From positions 2,104,611 to 2,168,610 of the forward strand of contig NZ_VLLG01000002.1 in NCBI RefSeq assembly GCF_007830125.1: a stretch of DNA of 64,000 nucleotides, in the 5' to 3' direction. How positions within the stretch are numbered: position 1 is the first letter of the stretch; the number at the start of each line of letters is the position of its first letter. Under the pieces are notes generated by a model. That model saw only the letters and a list, made by a program, of their open reading frames with translations, was not told the DNA's origin and did no database searches. Shown here in pieces: positions 36,751 to 45,020 of this stretch. Source of the DNA: Chitinophaga japonensis (GTDB lineage Bacteria; Bacteroidota; Bacteroidia; Chitinophagales; Chitinophagaceae). A program made the translations under genes and the position numbers.

Positions 36751-36774
36751 GCGTCACGTTTTATCCCGTTATTA

Positions 36775-37527
36775 CTACCAACTGCCACTGGCGCCGCCGC
36801 CACCGCCGGAGCCGCCGCCAAACCCACCGAAGCCGCCACCGCCGCCTCCCCAGCCACCACGGCTGCCGCCGCCGAAACCGCCGCCCATGGGAAATCCTCC
36901 CCATCCGCCCCAGCCTCTGCGGTTAATAGACGTGCCGCCGCCGCCGCGGTTGTTAAAGATAGACAACAGTATTACGGCAATAACGATCAGTACAAAAATG
37001 GAGCCGCCGCTAACGGGCTTTTTCTTTTTGGGAATGCCTTTATATTCCCCAGCAGCGGCCTTTTCAATGGCATCCACCGCCTCATCCAGCCCCTGGTAAT
37101 AATGGCCTTCCCGGAAATTGGGCACAATGATCCCGTCAATAATGCGGTTGGCAATGGCATCCGGTACCGCTCCTTCCAGGCCGTACCCGGTCTCTATCCG
37201 CACCCGGCGGTCCTCTATGGCCGCAAGTATCACCAGGCCGTTGTTCTTTTCCCTGGAACCTACGCCCCAGTCGCGCAATATCTTCAGGGCTACCTCGCTG
37301 ATATCGTAGTCGCCGGTGGTATTAACAGTAACAATAGCAATCTGGGTGGAGGTGCTGTCATTATAGGCTACCAGCTTGTTTTCCAGTGCTTCCGCCTCCT
37401 GGCGCAGCAGCACGCCGGCCAGGTCGTTTACCAGCCTGGGCGGGTTGGGCCTGGGTGGTATTTCCTGTGCAAAGACCTGCAAACCTGTTATCAATAGTAT
37501 GCCTAACCATAACCAGCAGTGTTTCAT
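36775..37527 (-). CDS. TPM-domain (YgcG-type) membrane protein with Gly-rich tail
   Basis: The 250-aa protein has a signal peptide (LWLGILLITGLQVFAQ), a TPM domain (~28-165; LVNDLAGVLLRQEAEALENKL, STQIAIVTVNTTGDYD, VRIETGYGLEGAVPDAIANRII), one TM segment (GGSIFVLIVIAVILLSIF, ~187) and a long Gly/Phe/Ser/Trp-rich tail. This is the standard YgcG layout. The domain is exported and may act in membrane-protein quality control or phosphatase-like reactions. It is the third gene of the lemA-TPM-TPM operon. Confidence 0.9.
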   Translation of the reverse strand: MKHCWLWLGILLITGLQVFAQEIPPRPNPPRLVNDLAGVLLRQEAEALENKLVAYNDSTSTQIAIVTVNTTGDYDISEVALKILRDWGVGSREKNNGLVILAAIEDRRVRIETGYGLEGAVPDAIANRIIDGIIVPNFREGHYYQGLDEAVDAIEKAAAGEYKGIPKKKKPVSGGSIFVLIVIAVILLSIFNNRGGGGTSINRRGWGGWGGFPMGGGFGGGSRGGWGGGGGGFGGFGGGSGGGGGASGSW

Positions 37528-37553
37528 CTGTGAATTTTTGTCTTTTTTATCGC

Positions 37554-38012
37554 TTATTTCCCCAGTATAATATCATCCGGCAGTTCGTTCTCATCCTCGC
37601 CGGAGGAGTAGGGGAAGTGCAGTTGCAGCGATTCCCCGATCTCTTTAATGCATGTTTCCATACCTTCTACCACCCTGCTCTGGGTAAAATGCTGTTTCAG
37701 CAGCAGGGCTTCCTTTTGCCAGAAGGTATTGCCCACCTTTTCATGAATGCCCTGGTCGCCCAGGATGGCAAACTGGTGGTCTTTCAGCGCTATGTACAAA
37801 AGCACACCGTTGCGCTGCCGGGTCTTTTCCATGCCGAGTGACAGGAATATTTCCTGTGCCCGGTCCATGGGGTCCACATAAGCGCAGCGGCTTTCTACAA
37901 ATAGTCTTATTTCCCCGCTGGTTAGCCTTTCCGCCGAGCGGATAGCCTGCACCAGCCGGTTTTTTTCCGCTTCCTGCAGCAGCTCTTTTTTGTTGAACGG
38001 GAATAATCGCAT
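37554..38012 (-). CDS. TPM-domain protein, soluble
   Basis: The 152-aa protein has a TPM domain (SGEIRLFVESRCAYVDPMDRAQEIF, RNGVLLYIALKDHQFAILGDQGI) without a signal peptide, as in the second TPM protein often found with lemA. Start ATG 38012 (MRLFPFNKKELLQEAEKN) is chosen because a further upstream ATG at 38042 lies inside an intergenic repeat. The gap to the next gene is 26 nt. Confidence 0.85.
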   Translation of the reverse strand: MRLFPFNKKELLQEAEKNRLVQAIRSAERLTSGEIRLFVESRCAYVDPMDRAQEIFLSLGMEKTRQRNGVLLYIALKDHQFAILGDQGIHEKVGNTFWQKEALLLKQHFTQSRVVEGMETCIKEIGESLQLHFPYSSGEDENELPDDIILGK

Positions 38013-38030
38013 AGCTAAAAGGTTAGCAAT

Positions 38031-38144
38031 CCCAAAATCCAATATCCAAATTCCAAAGTGGTGGTAAGCGCCTAACTACCGGTAACAGTACCATGTTGTT
38101 GGTGGCCTGCCCCATTTTTGGAATTTGGGATTTGGAATCTGGAA
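38031..38144. repeat. Palindromic repeat, family A, copy 1
   Basis: The arms are made of AAATCC/AAATTCC-type units on the left (38031-38057) and TTTGGAATTTGGGATTTGG on the right (38118-38137). They surround a conserved core that includes AACTACCGGTAAC and GGTGGCCTGCC. Two more copies flank lysA. It lies between lemA and the TPM gene. Confidence 0.8.
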
Positions 38145-38149
38145 CCTGA

Positions 38150-38728
38150 TCAGAATTGTACTTTAGGCGCATTCTCGGATCCCGGCTGCGCCTCGAAATA
38201 GCCTTTTTGCTGGAAACCGCTGATGCTGGCGATCAGGTTGTTCGGGAAAGTGCGCACCGAGCTGTTGTACTGGTTCACCACGCCGTTGAAATCCCGGCGG
38301 GCAACATTAATGCGGTTTTCCGTGCCTTCCAGTTGGGCCTGCAGGTCCAGGAAGTTCTGGTTGGCCTTCAACTGGGGGTAGCTTTCCGCTACGGCCAGTA
38401 AGCGGCCCAGCGCCGTGCTGAGCTGTCCCTGCGCCTGCTGGAACTGCTGGATCTTTTCAGGGGTCAGGTTGTCGGGGTCTACCGTAACCTGGGTGGCTTT
38501 GGCGCGGGCTTCTATCACCTGCGTCAGTGTTGTTTTCTCAAAGTCGGCAGCGCCCTTTACCGTGCTCACCAGGTTCGGGATCAGGTCGGCCCGGCGTTGG
38601 TACTGGCTCTCTACATCCGCCCATTTATTTTTGACTTGCTCGTCCATTTTTACCAGCCCGTTGTACTTGCTGCAGCCAAACATGCCTAATAAGATCAGGA
38701 CAACAATTACAATAATTCCTTTTTTCAT
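38150..38728 (-). CDS. lemA: LemA-family lipoprotein
   Basis: The 192-aa lipoprotein (lipobox MFGC) is followed by the LemA coiled helical domain: KMDEQVKNKWADVESQYQRRADLIPNLVSTVKG, ESYPQLKANQNFLDLQAQLEGTENRINVARRDFN. LemA proteins often accompany TPM proteins, as here, and are thought to work together on membrane-protein homeostasis. First gene of the lemA-TPM-TPM minus-strand operon. Confidence 0.93.
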   Translation of the reverse strand: MKKGIIVIVVLILLGMFGCSKYNGLVKMDEQVKNKWADVESQYQRRADLIPNLVSTVKGAADFEKTTLTQVIEARAKATQVTVDPDNLTPEKIQQFQQAQGQLSTALGRLLAVAESYPQLKANQNFLDLQAQLEGTENRINVARRDFNGVVNQYNSSVRTFPNNLIASISGFQQKGYFEAQPGSENAPKVQF

Positions 38729-39039
38729 CTTGGTATTTAAGTTTTGATTTCACATTACAGGATACTGCCCGTATATATTATGCTGGTTATGTGGATTTTA
38801 ACAGCACGGGGCATGAACGTTTCAAACCTACACGAAATTCGGCAAACTGCAAAAACTATCTGTTCACGGGAAATACGCCAGCGTACACAAAAAATAAGAC
38901 TAAAAATCCTGTGTTTATACATAATTTTGTGAAAATGTTCTTCCCCCCTCGGATAACTGTTAGGCCTTTTTTCGAAGACCGCTGTTTTTATTGTTTGTAA
39001 CTCGTTTATTTTTATTAACTTAGAATTAAGTCTCCTTGA
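38729..39039. other. Intergenic region, lemA/response regulator (divergent promoters)
   Basis: This 311-nt AT-rich region lies between divergent genes. I see no repeat, RNA gene or convincing consensus promoter. A weak TTTG at ~38994 and TTAACTTAG at ~39015 lie upstream of the response regulator. Confidence 0.4.
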
Positions 39040-39504
39040 ATGAGTGCGCAACACATCCATATTCTCTATATCGATGATGAGATACATAACCTGAATGCCT
39101 TTAAAGCATCATTTCGCAGGCAATTTACCGTATACACGGCGGAATCTGCCGGGGAAGCCAGGAAGGTGCTGTCGGAGCAGGAAGTTCACATCATTATCTC
39201 GGACCAGCGTATGCCCAAAATGACCGGGATAGAATTTTTCGAGTCCATACTGGAAGAATACTCCGAACCCATCCGTATACTGCTGACCGGTTATGCGGAC
39301 ATCAACGCGGTGATAGACGCCATCAACAAAGGCCAGGTGTACAAGTACTTCTCCAAGCCCTGGAACGAGGAGGAGCTGAGGCACAACATCGAAAAAGCAT
39401 ACGAAGTATTTTCCCTCCGCAAAGAGAACAAGGAGCTGACTGCCAAATTGCTGGATGTGAATGAGAAGCTGGAATTCCTGTTAAGACAAAAGCTGATATC
39501 CTAA
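39040..39504 (+). CDS. Single-domain response regulator with C-terminal coiled coil
   Basis: The 154-aa protein has a REC domain (~5-122): acidic pocket YIDDE (Asp12/13), phospho-acceptor Asp55 in IIISDQRMPKM, Thr in ILLTGYAD and Lys in YFSKPWNEEEL. This is the RpfG/PilR-like REC subtype. After the domain comes only a short predicted coiled coil (EVFSLRKENKELTAKLLDVNEKLEFLL). No output domain is present, so it probably passes phosphate or binds a partner protein. No kinase is next to it. Confidence 0.9.
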   Translation: MSAQHIHILYIDDEIHNLNAFKASFRRQFTVYTAESAGEARKVLSEQEVHIIISDQRMPKMTGIEFFESILEEYSEPIRILLTGYADINAVIDAINKGQVYKYFSKPWNEEELRHNIEKAYEVFSLRKENKELTAKLLDVNEKLEFLLRQKLIS

Positions 39505-39531
39505 GCCGATCTGCTTATTTTTCCTGTCACC

Positions 39532-40734
39532 TTATTTCTTCATATTAAAATGGATCGTATTGTCGTAGATATGGTAGTCGATCCTGAGCGTGCTTGCCAG
39601 TTGGTCCAGGAAATCCGTCAGCGGTTTATCCTTTTCCAGGCAGCCGCTGTACTGCAAAGCTGCCATCGATTGTCTCTCAAAATCTAATTTAAGGCCGAAC
39701 CAGCGCTGTATCACGGGCTCCAGCTCCTGCAGGTTTTTGTTGCGGAAGCGGTAAATGCCTTCCCGCCAGGAGAGGGTGAATGCCTCGTCAAAACGTTTCA
39801 CCTTGAAGCGCTCCCCGGTCCGGTAAATGGCTTCATAGCCCGGCTTCAGTGTTACATCCAGGGTATCTCCCACATCGGTAACGGCGGCGCCCTGTACCAG
39901 CGAAGTGATGATCATACCGGCATCGTAGGAGTTAATATTAAAGGCTGTGCCCAGGGCCCGTACGGAAGTGCTGGGCGTATGCACGATAAAAGGTTGTTTC
40001 GGGTTTTTGGCTACAATAAAGTAAGCTTCCCCTTCCAGGTACACTTCACGGGTCTTGCCCGGGAAAATAAAAGGAAAGCGGAGGGTGGAGCTGGCGTTCA
40101 GGTGCACTTCCGTACCGTCGGACAGCTCTATGCGGTAGTCTGTTTTAGGCGGTACGGTCAGGGTGTTCCACTCCACGGCTACCGGTATCTCGTTCTCTTC
40201 CCGGGGCTGCTCGTTTTCCGTTACCTGCTGGGCCAGTTGCAGCGTGGTGTCGGCGGCAGGGGCGGGCGTTGTGGCTATGCGGATCGTGTCTTTGCTAACA
40301 GCCGGTTGTACCTGGTTGCCGGCCAGCAGCGGCGTGCCGGCAGCGGCCGTTTCCGGCGGGTGCTGGTCTGCCTTTGCCACCGGTGCCGCGGGGCGGTACC
40401 AGTTGTAATAGGCGGCAAAGCCCGAAACGGTTACCAGCGTGGCGATGATGGCCGCCGCCATGCGGTATTTCTTCAGGAAATGAATGACTCTAACCGGGAA
40501 GGGCGGAGCGGGTCTCAACAGGGCCTCTATTTTGCACCAGGCGAGGTCTGCCCGGAGGTCTTCCAGGATATCATCATTCGTGGCGATCTTTGCATTTTCC
40601 AACTCAATCCAGCAATTGCGTACGTGCTCATCTTGTTGCATCACCTGCTGCAGGTATTTGTCATTCTCCTTGCTGATCTCGCCCAATTGCTTTTCCAGCA
40701 GTAGCTGGTAAATGTGTTCTTCGTTAAATTTCAT
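39532..40734 (-). CDS. FecR-family anti-sigma factor
   Basis: The 400-aa membrane protein has a cytoplasmic sigma-binding N-terminus (~1-85), one TM segment (RMAAAIIATLVTVSGFAAYY, ~92-111), a Thr/Pro-rich linker, a FecR domain (~195-300; VPPKTDYRIELSDGTEVHLNASSTLRFP, REVYLEGEAYFIVAKNPKQPFIVHTPS) and a DUF4974 C-terminus (YRFRNKNLQELEPVIQRWFGLKLDF). It holds a partner sigma factor until a signal arrives. It directly follows a sigma-like gene, but no SusC/TonB receptor follows in this window. Confidence 0.92.
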   Translation of the reverse strand: MKFNEEHIYQLLLEKQLGEISKENDKYLQQVMQQDEHVRNCWIELENAKIATNDDILEDLRADLAWCKIEALLRPAPPFPVRVIHFLKKYRMAAAIIATLVTVSGFAAYYNWYRPAAPVAKADQHPPETAAAGTPLLAGNQVQPAVSKDTIRIATTPAPAADTTLQLAQQVTENEQPREENEIPVAVEWNTLTVPPKTDYRIELSDGTEVHLNASSTLRFPFIFPGKTREVYLEGEAYFIVAKNPKQPFIVHTPSTSVRALGTAFNINSYDAGMIITSLVQGAAVTDVGDTLDVTLKPGYEAIYRTGERFKVKRFDEAFTLSWREGIYRFRNKNLQELEPVIQRWFGLKLDFERQSMAALQYSGCLEKDKPLTDFLDQLASTLRIDYHIYDNTIHFNMKK

Positions 40735-40842
40735 CCGTTAATATTTTATTTTTTACGGGTCGGATGGAACCTCGCATTAATTCTCGGTAAACCTGTGGTG
40801 CTCGGTTTCATACGGAACAGCACATAAAGTAAAAGTTGATGC

Positions 40843-41268
40843 TTAGCTATACCGGATACGAATATCTTCCAGTGCCAGTTTTAATTTTTCGGCGGGCAGG
40901 CCGTCAAGCGCGCTGAGTACCTGCTTGCGGAGCTCCTGCTGTTCGCTTGCATTCTCGTTAGGGCGTGGCAGGTAGTTCTCGTCTCCGGTTTTATGTTTGG
41001 GTTCCCTGCTCAACAGGTTCAGACAATCTATATGCACCTGCTGATAAAGAAACCCGCCTACTGATTGCTGTACGTCATGATATAGTTTTTGCTCCCATAT
41101 CCGTATAAATGTATGCTGTACCAGGTCCTGCGCCTTCTTCATGCTGCCCAGCATGGTGAAGGCTTTCAGGCATAAAGGCTTATAATATTTCAGGAAGAAA
41201 TACTGGTATGCCTTTATATTACCCTGTTTTAGCTCTGATAATACAGCCATATCATCAATACTATTCAT
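40843..41268 (-). CDS. FecI-like ECF sigma factor lacking region 4
   Basis: The 141-aa protein starts at ATG 41268 (MNSIDDMAVLSELKQG). Sigma region 2 is clear: YQYFFLKYYKPLCLKAFTMLGSMKKAQDLVQHTFIRIWEQ, then VGGFLYQQVHIDCLNLLSREPKHK. The C-terminus stops after VLSALDGLPAEKLKLALEDIRIRYS, where a normal factor would continue into the region 4.2 helix-turn-helix. No region-4 coding appears in other frames before the FecR start, 108 nt on. It may be a degenerate sigma factor, or a region-2-only protein that titrates FecR. Confidence 0.75.
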   Translation of the reverse strand: MNSIDDMAVLSELKQGNIKAYQYFFLKYYKPLCLKAFTMLGSMKKAQDLVQHTFIRIWEQKLYHDVQQSVGGFLYQQVHIDCLNLLSREPKHKTGDENYLPRPNENASEQQELRKQVLSALDGLPAEKLKLALEDIRIRYS

Positions 41269-41544
41269 ATCGTTGCTTTTTGCGATAATGTGGAAATTAT
41301 GTGTTATGAGCTGGCATACAGGAATATAACCTGCTCTCATGTCAAGGTGTTCGTTTTTTAGGCACCCATAATTTCCAATTAAAAGTTACAACAAAAAGTT
41401 AATTATTGGTTAATAAAGATAAATAATTGACAAGTCTTAAAAAGCATATTTATAATCCGCTGTTTAAGTATGTACGAATGTGCTAATGTGCACATCCGCA
41501 CATTTTCTTAAATTGCACCCCATTGTACACCAAATTTCCTGAAT

Positions 41545-42918
41545 ATGCAAGCTTGGAAAGATTACCAGACCGCTAATAAAGACCGTTTTCTCGATGAACT
41601 GCTGGACCTGTTGCGCATACCTTCCGTGAGCGCGGATTCCCGCCACAGCCAGGATGTGAAAAAATGCGCGGACGCGGTGCGGCAACGCCTGCAGGAAGCC
41701 GGCGCAGACAAGGTGGAAGTATGCCCTACGGCCGGCCATCCCATTGTATACGGTGAAAAGATCATAGACCCGGCGCTGCCCACCGTGCTGGTGTACGGCC
41801 ATTATGACGTACAGCCCCCGGACCCGCTGGAGCTCTGGCACAGCGGCCCCTTTGAGCCGGTAATAAAGGACGGCAGGATATATGCCCGTGGCAGCGCGGA
41901 TGATAAAGGCCAGTTCTACATGCACGTAAAGGCTTTTGAGACCATGGTAAAGACCAGCACCCTGCCCTGCAACATCAAGTTCATGATAGAAGGAGAGGAG
42001 GAAGTAGGCTCCGCCAACCTGGGCATCTTTGTAAAGGAAAATAAGGAACGCCTGAAAGCCGATGTGGTGCTGATATCAGACACCGCCATGATCAGCCTGC
42101 AGCATCCCTCCCTGGACACCGGCCTGCGCGGCCTCTCCTACATGGAAGTGGAGGTGACCGGCCCTAACCGGGACCTGCACAGCGGCGTATACGGCGGCGC
42201 CGTGGCCAACCCGGCCACCATCCTGTGCCAGATGATCGCCTCCCTGCACGATGAGCAGCACCACATTACCATTCCCGGCTTTTATGACAAGGTGACCGGG
42301 CTTTCGCCCGAAGAAAGGACAGCCTTGAACAAAGCCCCTTTCAATGAAGCGGAGTATAAAAAGGACCTGGGCGTGCAGGAGCTGTGGGGCGAGCAGGGGT
42401 ACACCACCATCGAGCGTACCGGCATACGTCCCACCCTGGAGGTGAACGGTATCTGGGGCGGCTATACCGGCGAGGGCTCCAAAACGGTGCTGCCTTCCAA
42501 AGCCTCCGCCAAGATATCCATGCGCCTGGTGCCCAACCAGGACTGGCAGGAAATATCCGACCTGTTCAAGGCGCATATTGAAAAGATAGCGCCCAAATGT
42601 GTAACGGTAAAGGTGACCGCCCACCATGGCGGCAGCCCTTATGTAACGCCTACGGACCACATGGCTTTCAAGGCCGCCAGCAAAGCTATTGAAACTACAT
42701 TCGGCAAGGCGCCCATACCGGTGCGCGGCGGGGGCAGCATTCCCATTGTAGCGCTGTTTGAGCAGGAGCTGGGCCTGAAAACTATCCTGATGGGCTTTGG
42801 GCTGGACAGCGATAACCTGCACTCTCCCAATGAAAAGTACGACCTGGAAAACTTTTATAAGGGGATAGAAACGATCCCTTATTTCCACCGGTACTTTGCG
42901 GAGATGCACAAAAAGTGA
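41545..42918 (+). CDS. M20-family dipeptidase
   Basis: The 457-aa zinc peptidase has metal and catalytic motifs TVLVYGHYDVQPPDP (His and Asp), YARGSADDKGQ (bridging Asp), MIEGEEEVGS (catalytic Glu pair) and later HSPNEKYD near the C-terminus. A dimerisation lid domain is present (~200-330; TGPNRDLHSGVYGG). It resembles cytosolic dipeptidases of the CNDP/DapE-like type and would cleave dipeptides in the cytoplasm; there is no signal peptide. It lies 7 nt before an S4-domain gene. Confidence 0.93.
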   Translation: MQAWKDYQTANKDRFLDELLDLLRIPSVSADSRHSQDVKKCADAVRQRLQEAGADKVEVCPTAGHPIVYGEKIIDPALPTVLVYGHYDVQPPDPLELWHSGPFEPVIKDGRIYARGSADDKGQFYMHVKAFETMVKTSTLPCNIKFMIEGEEEVGSANLGIFVKENKERLKADVVLISDTAMISLQHPSLDTGLRGLSYMEVEVTGPNRDLHSGVYGGAVANPATILCQMIASLHDEQHHITIPGFYDKVTGLSPEERTALNKAPFNEAEYKKDLGVQELWGEQGYTTIERTGIRPTLEVNGIWGGYTGEGSKTVLPSKASAKISMRLVPNQDWQEISDLFKAHIEKIAPKCVTVKVTAHHGGSPYVTPTDHMAFKAASKAIETTFGKAPIPVRGGGSIPIVALFEQELGLKTILMGFGLDSDNLHSPNEKYDLENFYKGIETIPYFHRYFAEMHKK

Positions 42919-42925
42919 GATTACC

Positions 42926-43315
42926 ATGCAAAACGAAAAGCTCCGGCTGGATAAATACCTTTGGGCTATCCGGGTCTTCAAGACCCGCACCCAGGCCGCT
43001 GCCGCCTGCGAGGCCGGCAAGGTGAAGATGAACGGCGCCAGCGTAAAGGCCGCCCGTACCGTGGCCATCGGCGACCAGTATGACGTGAAGACCGAGGCCC
43101 GGCGCTGGAAAATTGAAGTGACCGGCCTGCTGTATAACAGGGTGCAATACACGGAGGCTGTTAAATATTATGTAGACATTACGCCGGAAGAGGATCAACA
43201 GTATAACCAGCGGGTGGCCGCCAGTTTCTACACCGGCAAGCGTCCCAGCAAGATCGGGCGCCCCACCAAGCGGGAAAGGCGCAACCTCGATGAGTTTATG
43301 GATGGAGAGGACTGA
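42926..43315 (+). CDS. S4-domain RNA-binding protein (Hsp15-like)
   Basis: The 129-aa protein has an N-terminal S4 domain (LRLDKYLWAIRVFKTRTQAAAACEAGKVKMNGASVK, ~5-40) and a basic C-terminus (RPSKIGRPTKRERR). Hsp15 binds stalled 50S subunits carrying nascent peptide. ATG 42926 is used; an upstream in-frame start would overlap the dipeptidase. Confidence 0.9.
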   Translation: MQNEKLRLDKYLWAIRVFKTRTQAAAACEAGKVKMNGASVKAARTVAIGDQYDVKTEARRWKIEVTGLLYNRVQYTEAVKYYVDITPEEDQQYNQRVAASFYTGKRPSKIGRPTKRERRNLDEFMDGED

Positions 43316-43317
43316 AA

Positions 43318-43516
43318 AAAATCCAAAATCCAAAATCCAAATCCCAAATCCCAAATCCCAAATCCCAAATCCCAAATCCCAAATTCCAAATCCCAAATTC
43401 CAAATTCCAAAATGGAGGTACTCCTCCAACTACCGGTAACAGCAACAAATTATTGGGGGCCTGCCACCATTTTGGAATTTGGGATTTGGAATTTTTCTGA
43501 TTTTGGGATTTGGAAT
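43318..43516. repeat. Palindromic repeat, family A, copy 2, with expanded 7-bp tandem array
   Basis: The left arm (43318-43411) is a run of about 12-14 units of AAATCCC/AAATTCC. The core (about 43420-43470) contains AACTACCGGTAAC and GGGGGCCTGCC, and the right arm contains TTTGGAATTTGGGATTTGG. It is the same orientation as copy 1. The tandem array is probably length-variable through replication slippage. Confidence 0.85.
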
Positions 43517-43518
43517 TG

Positions 43519-43526
43519 TAAATTTG
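43519..43526 (+). promoter_or_regulatory. lysA -7 box
   Basis: TAAATTTG matches TAnnTTTG and lies 19 nt before the lysA ATG. TTTG copies upstream belong to the repeat, but none sits at the standard 17-23-nt distance. Confidence 0.4.
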
Positions 43527-43545
43527 CACACTTATTCATTGATAG

Positions 43546-44769
43546 ATGCCTAAACAAAGCGACGTCCTCTCCGCCGATTTCCTGGTGAAGATTGCAGAAG
43601 AATTCGGTACGCCCGTATACGTGTACCATGCGGAAAAAATAAAAACGCAGTACGAAAAGTTGCAGAAAGCCTTTTCGAAAACGGATGCCCGTTTCTTCTA
43701 TGCCTGTAAGGCGCTGACCAATATCAACGTTCTCAGGTACATCAACTCCCTGGGATGCGGCCTGGATACGGTGTCTATACAGGAGGTGCAGTTGGGCCTG
43801 AAGGCCGGCTTTGATCCCAAGAATATCATTTTTACGCCCAATTGCGTGGACCTGCAGGAGATCATTGCCGCCAAGGACCTGGGCGTAATGATCAATATCG
43901 ACAATATTTCCATCCTGGAGCAGTTTGGCAACAAGTTCGGCGGCAGCTATCCCATCTGCATCCGCCTGAATCCCCATATTATGGCCGGCGGCAATTTCAA
44001 GATATCCACCGGTCATATAGACAGCAAGTTCGGCATCTCCATTCACCAGATGCGGCATATTGAGCGCATTGTAAAAAGCACCCGCCTGAAAGTGACCGGC
44101 CTGCACATGCATACCGGCTCCGAGATAAAGGATGTGGACGTGTTCCTGCGTGGCGTGGAGATCCTGTTTGAAATGGCGGAGCACTTCCCGGACCTGGAGT
44201 CCATAGACCTGGGCAGCGGCTTTAAAGTTGCCTACCAGCAGGGCGACCCGGAAACGGACATCGAACTGCTGGGCAAAAAACTGTCCGATGCATTTAATAA
44301 TTTCAACAAACATTATAAACGTCCCCTGCAGCTTTGGTTTGAGCCGGGCAAGTTCCTGGTAAGCCAGTGCGGCTATTTCGTGGTAAAGACCAACGTGATC
44401 AAAACCACCACCGCTACCGTATTCGTAGGGGTCAACTCCGGGTTCAACCACCTCATCCGGCCCATGTTCTACGACGCCTTCCACCTGATCCGCAACATAT
44501 CCAATCCCAAAGGCACGGAAAGGATCTACACCGTGGTGGGCAACATCTGCGAAACGGATACCTTTGGCTGGGACCGCAAGCTTAATGAAGTGCGGGAAGG
44601 CGACTACCTGGTGTTCTATAACGCCGGCGCCTACGGTTTTGAAATGTCATCCAACTTCAATTCCCGGCTCAAGCCCGCCGAAGTGATGATAAAGGACGGC
44701 AAGCCCCGGCTGATCCGTAAAAGGGATACCCTGGACGATCTCCTGAAGAATCAAATAGATGTGGAGTAA
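43546..44769 (+). CDS. lysA: Diaminopimelate decarboxylase
   Basis: The 407-aa PLP enzyme of the ornithine/DAP decarboxylase fold has PLP Lys55 in FFYACKALTN. HTGSEIKD and the ESIDLGSGFKV glycine-rich phosphate loop follow, and C-terminal CETDTFGWDRKL and NAGAYGFEMSSNFNSRLKPAEVM carry the substrate-binding Cys and Tyr. It makes L-lysine from meso-diaminopimelate in the cytoplasm. The gene is flanked by inverted copies of the family A repeat. Confidence 0.96.
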   Translation: MPKQSDVLSADFLVKIAEEFGTPVYVYHAEKIKTQYEKLQKAFSKTDARFFYACKALTNINVLRYINSLGCGLDTVSIQEVQLGLKAGFDPKNIIFTPNCVDLQEIIAAKDLGVMINIDNISILEQFGNKFGGSYPICIRLNPHIMAGGNFKISTGHIDSKFGISIHQMRHIERIVKSTRLKVTGLHMHTGSEIKDVDVFLRGVEILFEMAEHFPDLESIDLGSGFKVAYQQGDPETDIELLGKKLSDAFNNFNKHYKRPLQLWFEPGKFLVSQCGYFVVKTNVIKTTTATVFVGVNSGFNHLIRPMFYDAFHLIRNISNPKGTERIYTVVGNICETDTFGWDRKLNEVREGDYLVFYNAGAYGFEMSSNFNSRLKPAEVMIKDGKPRLIRKRDTLDDLLKNQIDVE

Positions 44770-44774
44770 ATAGG

Positions 44775-44900
44775 AAATTCCAAATTCCAAATCCCAAAAT
44801 CCAGATTCCAAAGCGGAGGCAGGCCACCAATAACAAAGTACCGTTCCGGTAGTTGGGTGATGATCCCCATTTTGGAATTTGGATTTTGGGATTTGGAATT
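44775..44900. repeat. Palindromic repeat, family A, copy 3 (inverted)
   Basis: The core is on the opposite strand to copies 1 and 2; its complement reads AACTACCGGAAC...TATTGGTGGCCTGCC. Arms are AAATTCC/AAATCCC on the left and TTTGGAATTTGGATTTTGGG on the right. Confidence 0.82.
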
Positions 44901-44913
44901 TATCGTACCTTTG
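44885..44913 (+). promoter_or_regulatory. Promoter of the GAF-domain gene, partly made of repeat DNA
   Basis: TTTG (44885-44888) inside the right arm of repeat copy 3, a 17-nt spacer and TACCTTTG (44906-44913) match the Bacteroidota consensus. The leader to the ATG at 45021 is about 100 nt. Confidence 0.55.
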
Positions 44914-45020
44914 CAGAACCTTCTTCCCGCTGCTTATTCCTGCACTAAAGCACTGTTTACGTTATATTTCCTGGAGTAGTAAAGTATTAGCGAATGATCT
45001 AAATTATACACGAGTTGATT

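Noticed and set aside
36736..37497. Ala/Thr/Pro-rich plus-strand frame over the TPM gene
   Set aside because: Complement of the Gly-rich tail of the YgcG-type protein.
43318..43411. CRISPR-like array
   Set aside because: The units are only 7 bp and directly adjacent with no spacers, and no cas gene is present. It is a tandem array in a palindromic repeat arm.
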